64,000 nt of DNA from JBMDXB01 sp048594975 (GTDB lineage: Bacteria > Acidobacteriota > Vicinamibacteria > Vicinamibacterales > 2-12-FULL-66-21): positions 42,716 to 106,715 of the forward strand of contig JBMDXQ010000085.1 in the NCBI GenBank assembly GCA_048594975.1, read 5' to 3'. Below the pieces are notes generated by a model. It did not search any database, was not told the DNA's origin, and saw only the letters and a program-made list of their open reading frames with translations. Of this stretch, positions 1 through 10,255 are shown piece by piece; the first letter of the stretch is position 1; each line of letters starts with the position of its first letter. A program made the translations under genes and the position numbers.

Positions 1-939
1 TGCCTCGATCTCCGACGCCGGCAGCGCCATCCGGTGATCGGCCTTGGCACCCGTCAGCGTCGGCGTGCTCTCGATCGCGTACAGCCGGTTCATCTCCTTG
101 CGGTCGTCGGAGACGCGCCGGCCGTTCGCGAAGTCGCGCTGGTAGCGGACGTTGCCCGGCCCGCAGCCGAGGAAATCGGCGTCGAGCGAGACGATCACCG
201 CCGCCCGGTCGAAGCGGTAGATGGCGGAGCCGGGCGAGCCGGTGGCCTGGCGGATGCCGTCGCGCGCACCGTCGCGGCTGACCGGGTCGTACTGGTGCCA
301 GCGCGCCTGCGGGTAATCGCGCTGGATGGTCGCGATCAACTCGGCCAGCGAGGGCGAGGTCGTCGATGCGGTCAGGAACCGCAGGCCGGCCCCGGCGCGA
401 GGCTTCTGTGCGGCCAGCGCCGACTGGATCGCGCTCAGGAAATCGCCCCACGTCCGCACCTCGCCGCGGTGCGTCAGGAGCTTGGCGCGATCGGGATCGT
501 ACAGGGTGAGGATGGCGGCCTGGGTCAACGCGTCGGTCGCGCCCAGGCTGGCCGGGTGTTCCGGGTTGCCTTCGATCTTCGTCGGCCGGCCCATGTGGCT
601 CTCGACGAGGACGGGCTGCGCCACGCCGTCGAGCGTCACCGCGCTCGCGAAGAAGAGCGGCCGGCCGGGCACGACCTCCTCGGGCTGGCGCACGTAGGGA
701 ACGATCTTCTCGACCGGCTGCTTGGTGCACGCGCCGACGCCGGCGAGCGCGAGCGAGGCGCTCATCAGCTTGAGGAACTCGCGCCGGCCCTTCGGGTCGT
801 TCCACTCGGAGGCCTGCGCGGGGAACTCGCGGTGCAGGTACTCGCGGAACTCCGCGGTGTCGGCGAGCTCGCCGAGGCTGCGCCAGTAGAGCCGTCCCCC
901 GGCGTCGGCCAGACGTGATCGGATGGAGGAGAAATCCAT
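1..939 (-). CDS. actB: ActB, first copy, N-terminal part only (alternative complex III Mo-like/Fe-S subunit)
   Basis: N-terminal 313 residues of a protein that runs off the left edge of the window. It starts at the ATG whose complement is 937-939. A twin-arginine motif (RREFLKL, residues 52-58) is followed by a hydrophobic stretch ending at Cys71, so export by Tat is expected. The rest matches the molybdopterin-oxidoreductase-like half of ActB, for example VESHMGRPTKIEGNPEHP, which is shared almost word for word with the second copy at 31090-34233. In known ACIII this half has lost the cofactor and the C-terminal half carries Fe-S clusters; that half lies outside the window. The gene follows ActA by 35 bases on the same strand. 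Anything downstream of ActB, including a possible ActE, cannot be seen. Confidence 0.93.
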   Translation of the reverse strand, partial: MDFSSIRSRLADAGGRLYWRSLGELADTAEFREYLHREFPAQASEWNDPKGRREFLKLMSASLALAGVGACTKQPVEKIVPYVRQPEEVVPGRPLFFASAVTLDGVAQPVLVESHMGRPTKIEGNPEHPASLGATDALTQAAILTLYDPDRAKLLTHRGEVRTWGDFLSAIQSALAAQKPRAGAGLRFLTASTTSPSLAELIATIQRDYPQARWHQYDPVSRDGARDGIRQATGSPGSAIYRFDRAAVIVSLDADFLGCGPGNVRYQRDFANGRRVSDDRKEMNRLYAIESTPTLTGAKADHRMALPASEIEA

Positions 940-974
940 GTTGAGATTCGCTGCCGGTTCGTCCCCGCCCCGGC

Positions 975-1634
975 CTACCTGTGACACGTCGAGCAGCTGG
1001 TGAGCTGCTCCACGCTGGCGATGCCGTACTCCTTCACCAGCCGGGTGCCGAGGTCCGGGTCGTCTGCAGGCCGTCGCCACTGCATGTTGAACACCTGGTC
1101 GCGCGGGCGGACGTACTTCGCCGGGTTGCGGTGACAGTCGAGACACCACGACATCTGCAGCGACGCTTCCTGGTACATCAAGGGCATCCGGTCGACCGGA
1201 CCGTGGCAGGTGTCGCAGCCGACCCCCTGCTTCACGTGGATGCTGTGATTGAAGTACACGAAATCAGGCAAGTCGTTGACACGGTTCCAGCTGAGCGGCC
1301 TGTTCTCGCGGAAGCTGGCGCGCACCGGCTCCAGGATTGGCGCCCGGTTCCAGATCTGCGAATGGCAGTTCATGCACGTCTTGGTCGGCGGGATGTTCGC
1401 AAACGCCGATTCCTCGACCGAGGTGTGGCAGTAGCGGCAGTCGATGCCCATGCCGCCGACGTGGTGCGCGTGACTGAACTGGATCGGCTGCTCGATGAAG
1501 TCGCCCTGGTTGGTGGTGTAGGCCGACAGGTGCAGCATGGCCACGACCCATCCCAGGAACGCCAGGAACGCCACCACCGCCAGAATGCTGAGCCGTGAAT
1601 AGATGTTGGTGTGGCGGGGGAAGAGCTGACTCAT
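975..1634 (-). CDS. actA: ActA, pentaheme cytochrome c of alternative complex III, first copy
   Basis: 219-residue membrane-anchored multiheme cytochrome. One N-terminal transmembrane helix (about residues 15-36) is followed by five CxxCH heme-binding motifs: CRYCH 66-70, CMNCH 87-91, CDTCH 140-144, CLDCH 164-168 and CSTCH 214-218. Five hemes, this spacing and adjacency to ActB define ActA of the quinol:electron-acceptor oxidoreductase ACIII. The start chosen is MSQLF at 1634, because the 24 residues before it are arginine-rich and unlike the family; the other copy (34230-34877) begins at the equivalent place. Transcription probably starts at the promoter at 1763-1791, which leaves a leader of about 125 bases. 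ActB follows directly, so the two are probably co-transcribed. Confidence 0.94.
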   Translation of the reverse strand: MSQLFPRHTNIYSRLSILAVVAFLAFLGWVVAMLHLSAYTTNQGDFIEQPIQFSHAHHVGGMGIDCRYCHTSVEESAFANIPPTKTCMNCHSQIWNRAPILEPVRASFRENRPLSWNRVNDLPDFVYFNHSIHVKQGVGCDTCHGPVDRMPLMYQEASLQMSWCLDCHRNPAKYVRPRDQVFNMQWRRPADDPDLGTRLVKEYGIASVEQLTSCSTCHR

Positions 1635-1762
1635 CGTGACGACATCCGCAACCGTGCGCCACCCCAAGCCTATCCGAACTGCCGGACGGACAGAAGCGCG
1701 CCGCACCGCGGGACGTCGAACGCACGCTCACCGCGAGCCGCCAGCCGGGGGGACCGCCGTCA

Positions 1763-1791
1763 ATAATGTGAAACTATTCACAAAGTGTCAA
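1763..1791 (-). promoter_or_regulatory. Predicted sigma70-type promoter of the first actAB operon
   Basis: On the minus strand a perfect TTGACA (complement of 1786-1791) is separated by exactly 17 bases from CATTAT (complement of 1763-1768), which matches the -10 consensus at four of six positions. The surrounding 30 bases are clearly more AT-rich than the rest of the region. It lies about 130 bases upstream of the actA start. The rest of the 348-base gap (1635-1982) holds no convincing gene. Confidence 0.6.
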
Positions 1792-1982
1792 ATGCGCGAG
1801 AGATCCTGCGACAAATCGCTCTTCGCCGCGATGCGGATCGTCCAGCCCACGGTTGCGACGGCAGCGAAAATGAAGAAACCAGGGCGGAGCGCGGGAGAAT
1901 GCCAGGCGCGTGCAGGATGGGCAGCAGCCGCGCCGCCCTTCAGTCCCGGCGATTGCGGCGTTCGTGCGTTCCCACGACGGCG

Positions 1983-4433
1983 CTACTCAGCGCGAAGCGC
2001 ATCGACTGGTTCGATCGCCAGCGCGCGTTTCGTCGGTACGTAGGTCGCCGCGAGCGTGACGGCGATGAACAGAACGCACGCGCCGCCGAAGGTGAGCGGG
2101 TCGAGGCCAGTGAGGCCGTACAGGAGGCGCTCGAGCACCGTCGAGGCGAGCGCCGCGAGCGCGAGGCCGAGGGCGATTCCGGTGCCGGCAAGCGCCATCA
2201 CCTGGCGCAGGACGAGGCGGCGGACCGCGCCCTGGGTGGCGCCGAGCGCCATACGGATGCCGATCTCCCGCGTGCGCCGGCTGACCGCGTATGACGTCAC
2301 ACCGAAGACGCCGACGGCGGCAAGCAGCAGCGCGACGATACCGAGGCTGCCCGCGACCGACACGGCGATGCGCTGCGGGATGAGCGAGACGGCGGTGATC
2401 TCGCGGAGGGGCATCGCCTCGGTGACTGGCAGGTTCGCGTTCATCGACCGGATGACCGACCGCATCGCGTTGATCGCGCTGCGTCCGTCGGACGTTCGCA
2501 CCAGCAGGGACACTCGCTCGCTGTGGCGCTGCGCCAGCGGCACGTAGATATAGCCCTCCGCCGGCTCGTTCAGCCACATCAGCCGCGCGTCCGACGCCAG
2601 CCCGACGATGGTGACAAACTGCCTGCTCGATCCGGCCGGGCTCGACGTCTCGAGCTGCTTGCCGATCGGGTCCTCGCCGGGCCAGATCGCCCGCGCGAGC
2701 GCCTCGTTGACGATCGCAACCGGCAGCGATGCGGCGGTATCGGCCGCCGTGAAATCGCGGCCGCGGACGAGCCGCAGCTTCAGCGTCGCGAAGAAGCCGG
2801 GCTCGACCAGGTTCCAGTCGGCGGGGAACGCATCGCGGCCAGGCGGCGGCTGGACGCCCGGCGCGCGCACGCTGCCGAAGCCCATCCGGCCGCCATCGAG
2901 GGGGAGATCGACGGCGGCCGACGCCGAGACGACGCCCGGGATGTGTGCGGCGCGCGTCACGGCGTCGCGGACGAACTCCGGGCCCGACGTGTCGGTGTAG
3001 CCGGCGAGCGAGAGGTCGAGCGACACCACGTCGACGTTGGCGTGGTCGAAGCCGGGGTCCACGTCGGCCGCGCGCTGGAGCGCGCGCATCAGCAGCCCGG
3101 CCGCGACGATCAGGACAAGCGACGCCGTGATCTGCGCGACGACGAACACGTTCCGCAGCCGCGAGCGGTACCCGCCTCCGAACCCCTCGGACTTGAGCGC
3201 CGGCACGAGGTCGGCGCCCGACGCCTGGAGCGCCGGCGCGAGCCCCGAGAGAATCGAGGCGGCGAGCGACGCCCCCGTGGCGAACGCGAGGACGCGCCAG
3301 TCCATCGGCACGTCGAGGGCGATTGGCACCGGTAGCTGCGGCAGGAGTGCGATCAGCAGCGACGTCAGCCAGGAGGCGAGCAGCACGCCGGCGAGGCCAG
3401 CCGCGGCAAACAGCAGCGCCGTTTCCGTCAGCAGCAGCCGCACGAGCCGGCCGCGTCCCGCGCCGATCGCAAGACGCACCGCGATCTCCCGGCGCCGCGC
3501 GGCGCCGCGCGCGAGGAGCATCCCCGTCACGTTCGCGCAGGCCGCGAACAGCACGAGCCCGGCGAGCGCCATCAGGATGGCCACGAACGCGGCTACGGCG
3601 CTGATCTGTCCCGGGATCACGGCGGCGCGCGCCGCGCGGAACCCGATGTCGCGGTTCGACGACGGGTATTCGCGCGCGAGCGCGGCGCCGATCGCCTCCA
3701 GCTCGGCGTTCGCCTGTCCCAGCGTGGCGCCAGGCGTGAGGCGCCCGCCCATCACCAGCCAGTTCGCGTCGCGCGCCGCGGGCAGGTCCGGCGACAGTCG
3801 CGGGGCGGCCGCGCGGCGCGCCGAGATCGGCGCCCATAGATCCGGCTCGAGGATCGTCGTGCCGCGGAACCCCGGCGGGGCGACGCCGACCACGACAAAC
3901 GCGTGGCCGTTGAGCGTGACCGTGCCGCCGACGATCGCATGTTCCGCCGCGAACCGCCGCTGCCACAGCCCGTAGCCGATGACCGCAACCGGCCCGGCCC
4001 CCTCGCGGTCGTCGTCGTTCCCGAGCAGCCGTCCGGCGTACGGCTGCGTGCCCAGCACCTCGAAGTAGTTTGCGCTGACGATGGTGCCGTAGATGCGCTC
4101 GGCGCCGTCCGCGCCGCCGAGGCTCATGGGCATCGGTTCGATGCGCGCCGCGAAGACGTCGAGCGTCCGCGACCGTTCGCGGATGTCGCGGTAGTTCAGG
4201 TACGACGTCGTGTCGAATCCTTCGCCGCGACGCGTGCGCCCGATGTCCACGAGACGGTGCGGCGCCGCCAGGCCCGGCAGCGGTCGCAGCAGCAGGGCGT
4301 TGGCGACCGAGAAAATCGCCGTGTTCGCGGCGATGCCGATGGCGAGCGACAGCACGCCGATCGCCGTGAACCCCGGCGCCTTCCGCAGCAGTCGTGCCGC
4401 GAACCGCACGTCCTGCAGCCATCCCTGCATCAT
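1983..4433 (-). CDS. ADOP-type duplicated ABC transporter permease (MacB/FtsX fold)
   Basis: 816-residue permease containing two copies of the MacB-like periplasmic domain plus FtsX-type membrane domain. The first half opens with DVRFAARLLRKAPGFTA and a helix (ANTAIFSVANALLLRPLP); a cluster of helices follows near residues 280-410, and the second half repeats the plan, ending with VSRRTREIGIRMALGAT and PVDALRAE. The length of about 800 and this fused architecture are typical of the acidobacterial duplicated orphan permeases, which usually have no adjacent ATPase; none is seen here. Family knowledge suggests export of macrolides, lipoproteins or peptides, but the substrate is unknown. Two adjacent ATG codons (4431-4433 and 4428-4430) could start it. 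It splits actAB from the hypothetical gene and the monooxygenase on the right. Confidence 0.92.
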   Translation of the reverse strand: MMQGWLQDVRFAARLLRKAPGFTAIGVLSLAIGIAANTAIFSVANALLLRPLPGLAAPHRLVDIGRTRRGEGFDTTSYLNYRDIRERSRTLDVFAARIEPMPMSLGGADGAERIYGTIVSANYFEVLGTQPYAGRLLGNDDDREGAGPVAVIGYGLWQRRFAAEHAIVGGTVTLNGHAFVVVGVAPPGFRGTTILEPDLWAPISARRAAAPRLSPDLPAARDANWLVMGGRLTPGATLGQANAELEAIGAALAREYPSSNRDIGFRAARAAVIPGQISAVAAFVAILMALAGLVLFAACANVTGMLLARGAARRREIAVRLAIGAGRGRLVRLLLTETALLFAAAGLAGVLLASWLTSLLIALLPQLPVPIALDVPMDWRVLAFATGASLAASILSGLAPALQASGADLVPALKSEGFGGGYRSRLRNVFVVAQITASLVLIVAAGLLMRALQRAADVDPGFDHANVDVVSLDLSLAGYTDTSGPEFVRDAVTRAAHIPGVVSASAAVDLPLDGGRMGFGSVRAPGVQPPPGRDAFPADWNLVEPGFFATLKLRLVRGRDFTAADTAASLPVAIVNEALARAIWPGEDPIGKQLETSSPAGSSRQFVTIVGLASDARLMWLNEPAEGYIYVPLAQRHSERVSLLVRTSDGRSAINAMRSVIRSMNANLPVTEAMPLREITAVSLIPQRIAVSVAGSLGIVALLLAAVGVFGVTSYAVSRRTREIGIRMALGATQGAVRRLVLRQVMALAGTGIALGLALAALASTVLERLLYGLTGLDPLTFGGACVLFIAVTLAATYVPTKRALAIEPVDALRAE

Positions 4434-4634
4434 CGTCTCGGTCTCCGGCCGCGGATACCTGACGCTAATACGCGCGACGCGGCGGACGGTTTCGCTGCCG
4501 GTCGTGGCCGGTGCCCATCCGAAGCGCAGGAGGGCAGCCGGACAGGTCCTCCCCTTCTCTCCTCCTCTTGTTCATGCTGCAACCCGAGAAACGAGCGACG
4601 AGGTCCAGCGTCGGGCAGCACGCTCACACGTCGT

Positions 4635-5111
4635 TCACGAACCGGCTTCGATACGGTCGTGCGCGTGGGCGTCCTCGACGGATCGATCGCGGTCGACGAC
4701 GAGATCCGGGAACCGCTGCCGGAACGATTCGGCGACCTGGCACGTCGAGCAGAGCGGCAGCTCCGTCTCGAGCATCCCCGACAGACCCGTGTTCGGAATC
4801 TCGTCCCACGAATGGGCTTTGTGTGTCTCCGGATTCCAGAGGCCCGGCTTCAATCCTGTCCGGTGCACCGGAGGAATCGGCCGCTTGCAGATCGCGCACT
4901 CCTTGCCGTCGAAGTAGCGCTTCAACAGTTCGGTCGTGGCGCTGTCGTGCGGCAGGATGGCGGCGTGGGCCGCCTCCAGCGCATGGGCGCCGTCGCGTTC
5001 GGCATCCGGTGCGCCCTCTGCACCAGCCTTGAACCACCGAAGGGTATAGGCGAGGCCTCCACCAACGGCCACGCCGGTGACGACGAGGACGACGAGCAGG
5101 GACAGGGTCAT
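4635..5111 (-). CDS. Membrane-anchored protein with two CxxC motifs, unknown function
   Basis: 158 residues, not recognised. It starts at MTLSLL (5111), preceded by the ribosome-binding sequence GGGAGG, followed by a single transmembrane segment (about residues 3-24). A soluble part carries CAIC followed by KRPIPPVH, and further on CSTC. Neither CxxC is followed by His, so these are not heme c motifs; a zinc site or a redox pair is more likely. A longer upstream start (5165) would only add an arginine-rich stretch. It lies among respiratory genes, which suggests but does not show a role in envelope redox chemistry. Confidence 0.7.
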   Translation of the reverse strand: MTLSLLVVLVVTGVAVGGGLAYTLRWFKAGAEGAPDAERDGAHALEAAHAAILPHDSATTELLKRYFDGKECAICKRPIPPVHRTGLKPGLWNPETHKAHSWDEIPNTGLSGMLETELPLCSTCQVAESFRQRFPDLVVDRDRSVEDAHAHDRIEAGS

Positions 5112-5560
5112 CGCGTGCCTCCCGGTTCCAACAGGATTCCGACGCCGGAGTCTCCGCAGTGCCACTCGCGAGCGGATATTCTAGTCAATTCGCCCGCGCC
5201 GTTCGAGGCCGGACCGCGGGGACGTCACGTGCTTGACAACCCGTGGGCAGGAGTCATACGTTGCCGCTTCACGTCGCCAGCCAGCGAGCGCGTCCCCGCA
5301 ACCTGTTCGCGCGACGTTCAGCCGATCATCACGCAGGTATGAGCATGGAGCAGTCTCCCGAGGGCACCGCCCCGGCGCCCCGCCGCCGCCCCTTCGTCGA
5401 TCCCGACCGGACCGGCGAACATGGATTCGCGACGCCGGTCCGACGCGGGGGCCCCGACCCATTGCCCGCGCACCGATGACACCCGAGGTCGCCACTCGCT
5501 CGGCCGACGAGGACATCCGTCTCGAAGCTCCGCGCGGCCGGCGCGCGAGGAGGAAGCTCG
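5112..5560. other. Intergenic region between divergent genes, with a possible plus-strand promoter
   Basis: About 450 bases with no convincing protein gene. A TTGACA at 5233-5238 followed after 18 bases by TACGTT (5257-5262) could be a plus-strand promoter, although the -10 match is weak. A 46-codon ORF (5339-5479) follows it but has no clear Shine-Dalgarno sequence, an Arg/Pro-rich composition and no recognisable family. A clear ribosome-binding site (GAGGAGGAAG) lies just before the monooxygenase start at 5561. Confidence 0.4.
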
Positions 5561-6793
5561 ATGTTCCGTCACCCCGATCCTGAGGTCCTCGTCGTCGGCG
5601 CGGGGCCGGTCGGTCTCGTCGCCGCCCTCTTCCTGCAGCGGCACGGGATCCGCGTGGAGATCGTCGACATGCACCAGCGGACGACCCAGCACAGCTACGC
5701 GCTCGCGATCCATCCGCGGACCCTGCGCGTTCTCGACGAGGCGGGACTCTCCGACCGGCTGATCGGCGCGGGGCAGAAGCTGACGAAGGTCGCGTATTAC
5801 GAAGGGCGGGAGAGGCGCGCCGAGATCGACTATTCGGCGCTCGCGTCGAAGCATCCGTATCTGCTCGTCGTCCGCCAGAGCGAGCTGGAGAGGGCCGCCG
5901 AGCAGGCGCTGCGCGAGACGAAGGGCAAGGTCCTGTGGGGACACCGCCTCCAGTCGCTCAACGTGGAGGACGAGACGCCCTGGGCGGAAGTGGCGAAGCT
6001 CGACCAGGTCGCAACCGGCTATCCCGTTGCCCGAACGGAGTGGGTCGTCGTGCGAACCGAGACGATCCGGCCGGCCTACGTCATCGGCGCGGATGGGTAC
6101 GACTCGGCCGCGCGGCGGATGGCCGGCATCGAAATGGAGGAGCATGGCCGCAGCCAGATCTTCTCCGTGTACGAGATCGAGGCGACGGGGGAGCTTCCCG
6201 CCGAAGTGCGCGTCATGCTCGATCCCGAGTTGACGAGCGTCTACTGGCCCCTCGAGGCGGGGCGATGCCGCTGGGGATTCCAGATCCAGGACGCCTCCGC
6301 CCACGAGGCATCGATGAAGCGGCTCGGGCAGCTGATCGCCGCGAGGGCGCCCTGGTGTGCGGCGCGGCCGACGGACATCTACTGGTCGACGCTCGCGGTC
6401 TTCGAGTCGCGCCTGGCGAAGATCCTCGGCCAGGGGGGCGTCTGGCTTGCCGGCGACGCCGCGCACCAGGCGGCTCCCGTGGGCGTGCACAGCATGAACT
6501 CGGGGTTGGTCGAATCCTGCGAGCTGGCCGCGCGGATGTCGCGCATCCTGCGCGGCGACGGAGCGCCGTCGCTGCTCGTCGAGTTCGCGACCGGGACGCA
6601 CGATGCCTGGCAATGGCTCCTCGGCGCCGGCAAGACGGTGCGCCCGCTTCCGCAGGCGGATCCGTGGGTCCGGCGGAACGCGGCGAGGATCCTCGCCTGC
6701 ATGCCTGCTTCGGGAAACGACCTCGAACCGCTGCTCGGGCAGATCGGCCTGACGGCCCCGCCGATGGGGCGCGATGCCGGGCTCGGCGCTTGA
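5561..6793 (+). CDS. FAD-dependent monooxygenase (UbiH/PheA-TfdB-like)
   Basis: 410-residue flavoprotein of the group A aromatic monooxygenase fold. The N-terminal dinucleotide-binding motif is VGAGPVGLVAALFL, followed by the acidic end of beta-2 (EIVDMHQR). The second FAD motif is GDAAHQAAPVG near residue 305, and VIGADGYDSAARR near residue 175 matches the conserved DG motif. Family members hydroxylate aromatic rings or quinone precursors using NAD(P)H and O2. It is a strong-SD gene only 8 bases upstream of actC, so it may be co-transcribed with the ACIII membrane genes; a role in quinone or isoprenoid chemistry is a guess from context. Confidence 0.85.
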   Translation: MFRHPDPEVLVVGAGPVGLVAALFLQRHGIRVEIVDMHQRTTQHSYALAIHPRTLRVLDEAGLSDRLIGAGQKLTKVAYYEGRERRAEIDYSALASKHPYLLVVRQSELERAAEQALRETKGKVLWGHRLQSLNVEDETPWAEVAKLDQVATGYPVARTEWVVVRTETIRPAYVIGADGYDSAARRMAGIEMEEHGRSQIFSVYEIEATGELPAEVRVMLDPELTSVYWPLEAGRCRWGFQIQDASAHEASMKRLGQLIAARAPWCAARPTDIYWSTLAVFESRLAKILGQGGVWLAGDAAHQAAPVGVHSMNSGLVESCELAARMSRILRGDGAPSLLVEFATGTHDAWQWLLGAGKTVRPLPQADPWVRRNAARILACMPASGNDLEPLLGQIGLTAPPMGRDAGLGA

Positions 6794-6801
6794 CTCCAGC
6801 G

Positions 6802-8312
<1,511 letters not shown>

Positions 8313-8313
<1 letters not shown>

Positions 8314-8870
8314 TGGCGCTCCTCGTCAACCAGCTTCCGAAAGGGCCCTCCTACGGAATCCTCGCGGAGTTCGCGACGCCCGCGGACCTCTATCACGCGT
8401 GCGAACGCGTGCGCGATGCGGGCTTCACGCGCTGGGACGCCCATACGCCGTTCCCCGTGCACGGCCTCGAGAGCGCCATGGGGCTGCGGCGCTCGCCGCT
8501 GCCCTGGATCGTCCTGGTCATGGGACTCACCGGGGCCGCACTCGGGTTCGGCCTGCAGTGGTGGGTTCACGCCATCGCCTACCCGCTCGTGATCAGCGGC
8601 AAGCCGTACTTCTCCTGGCCGGCCTTCATCCCAATCACGTTCGAGGTGGGCGTGCTCTTCGCCGCGCTCGGCGCCGTCTTCGGCATGCTCGGCCTGAACC
8701 GGTTACCCATGCACTACCATCCGCTCTTCCGATCGAGAGTGTTCGAGCGGGTGACCGACGACGCCTTCTTCATCTCGATCGAGTCGTGGGATCCTAGGTT
8801 CGATCCGGCGGCGACGGGAAAGCTGCTGGAGTCGCTGGGCGCACGCCGCGTCGAGCTGCTGGAGTCCTGA
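8313..8870 (+). CDS. actD: ActD, DUF3341 membrane subunit of alternative complex III
   Basis: 185 residues. The N-terminal cytosolic part (YGILAEFATPADLYHACE) and two transmembrane helices (about 60-80 and 100-122) fit the DUF3341 family, i.e. ActD. The ending HPLFRSRVFERVTDDAFFIS is also typical. The start is ATG 8313, whose A is the last base of the actC stop; a good SD (GGAGGGAG) precedes it. The actF gene begins two bases after its stop. ActD has no cofactor and is a structural subunit in known complexes. Confidence 0.93.
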
Positions 8871-8871
8871 G

Positions 8872-10086
8872 ATGGTCTCCGAGCGCGATCGCGTCGCGCT
8901 GCGACCCGAACAGGCCACGATCCCGCCGGGGCACTCGTGGAACCGCATGCCGGTCGTCGGCGCCGGCTGCGCCGTGCTCGGCGCGGCGGGCTGCGCGATC
9001 CTGGGGTTCGCCAACCCGCAGCAGTTCTTCTTCTCGTGGCTGGTGTCGTTCCTGTTCTTCCTGAGCCTGGCCCTCGGCGCGCTCTTCTTCGTGCTGATCC
9101 AGTACGCCGCCCAGGGCGGATGGGGCACCGTACTGCGGCGGATCGGGGAAACGACCTTCGCGACGCTTCCGGTGATGGCGGCCCTCTTCCTTCCGTTGCT
9201 CCTCGGGCTGCGCGATCTCTACTCGTGGTCCGCCCCCGGCGCGGCCGAGCACGACGCGCTGCTGCGCTGGAAGGCGCCGTTCCTCAACGTGCCGTTCTTC
9301 CTGATCCGGGCGGCACTCTACTTCGCGTGCTGGTCCTTCATCGCGCTCTTCTACTACCGCGTTTCGCGCCGCCAGGATGCAACGGGCGATCCCGCGCTCT
9401 ACGGCCGCCTTCGCCGCCTCGCCGGCCCCGCCATCATCGTCCTCGGCATCACCCAGACGTTCGCCTCGATCGACTGGATCATGTCGCTCACGCCGCACTG
9501 GTACTCGACGATGTTCGGCGTGTATTTCTTTGCCGGCTCCTTCGTCGGGTTCATCGCGCTCCTCTCGGTCGCAGCGGCGGCGATGCGGCGGGCGGGACTG
9601 CTCGACACGGTCATCAGCCCCGAGCACCTGCACGACGTGGGAAAGCTCCTCTTCGCGTTCACGGCCTTCTGGGCCTACATCGCCTTCTCGCAGTTCTTCC
9701 TCATCTGGTACGCGAACCTGCCCGAGGAAACGATTTGGTACAAGGCGCGGCTCGAGGGGTCCTGGAAGACCGTCTCGATCCTGCTCATGGCGGGCCACTT
9801 CGGCGTTCCCTTCTTCTATCTGATGGGCCGCGCGGTCAAACGCAGGGGATGGACGCTGGCCGTCGGAGGCGCGTGGCTGCTCGCAATGCACTTCCTGGAC
9901 CTCTACTGGCAGGTGATGCCGACGCTGCATCGCGACGGAGTACGGCCGTCAGCGCTCGACGCGGCCGCGTTGCTCGCCATCGGCGGCTGCTTCGTGGCGG
10001 CGGCGAGCTGGCTGATGCAACGGCAGGCGCTCGTGCCGCTGCGCGACCCGAGGCTCGCGGAATCGATCGCGTTCGAGAACGCCTGA
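8872..10086 (+). CDS. actF: ActF, second NrfD-type membrane subunit of alternative complex III
   Basis: 404 residues with about ten transmembrane segments, including WNRMPVVGAGCAVLGAAGC near the N terminus and the characteristic QTFASIDWIMSLTPHWYSTM and FSQFFLIWYANLPEE. These match the quinol:cytochrome c oxidoreductase membrane protein ActF. In characterised ACIII operons ActE, a monoheme lipoprotein, often sits between ActD and ActF; here D is followed directly by F. The cupredoxin and cytochrome oxidase genes follow after 170 bases on the same strand, consistent with the physical ACIII-oxidase supercomplex known in other bacteria. Confidence 0.93.
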   Translation: MVSERDRVALRPEQATIPPGHSWNRMPVVGAGCAVLGAAGCAILGFANPQQFFFSWLVSFLFFLSLALGALFFVLIQYAAQGGWGTVLRRIGETTFATLPVMAALFLPLLLGLRDLYSWSAPGAAEHDALLRWKAPFLNVPFFLIRAALYFACWSFIALFYYRVSRRQDATGDPALYGRLRRLAGPAIIVLGITQTFASIDWIMSLTPHWYSTMFGVYFFAGSFVGFIALLSVAAAAMRRAGLLDTVISPEHLHDVGKLLFAFTAFWAYIAFSQFFLIWYANLPEETIWYKARLEGSWKTVSILLMAGHFGVPFFYLMGRAVKRRGWTLAVGGAWLLAMHFLDLYWQVMPTLHRDGVRPSALDAAALLAIGGCFVAAASWLMQRQALVPLRDPRLAESIAFENA

Positions 10087-10137
10087 GGTCGGACGGCCTC
10101 GCTGTCGTCGCGTCAGGCCGTCACGCGCGGCGGCGGG

Positions 10138-10167
10138 TTGTCCCGACTGTCGCGTCCGGTGTAGAGT
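10138..10167 (+). promoter_or_regulatory. Possible promoter of the cupredoxin-cytochrome oxidase operon
   Basis: TTGTCC at 10138-10143 and TAGAGT at 10162-10167 are separated by 18 bases, in the 170-base gap between actF and the cupredoxin gene. Both boxes match the sigma70 consensus at four of six positions. The evidence is only this match and its position. Confidence 0.35.
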
Positions 10168-10255
10168 TCGCTCGGAATCGAGCTCCCTGCGGCGACCGCC
10201 CGCGTCGAGGGCCGCCGGAGGCAGCGTCTGCAACGAAGAAGGAGGCAGGGGGACG

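Noticed and set aside
5339..5479. Possible 46-residue small gene
   Set aside because: No convincing ribosome-binding site, Arg/Pro-rich composition and no recognisable family; mentioned only in the gap entry.
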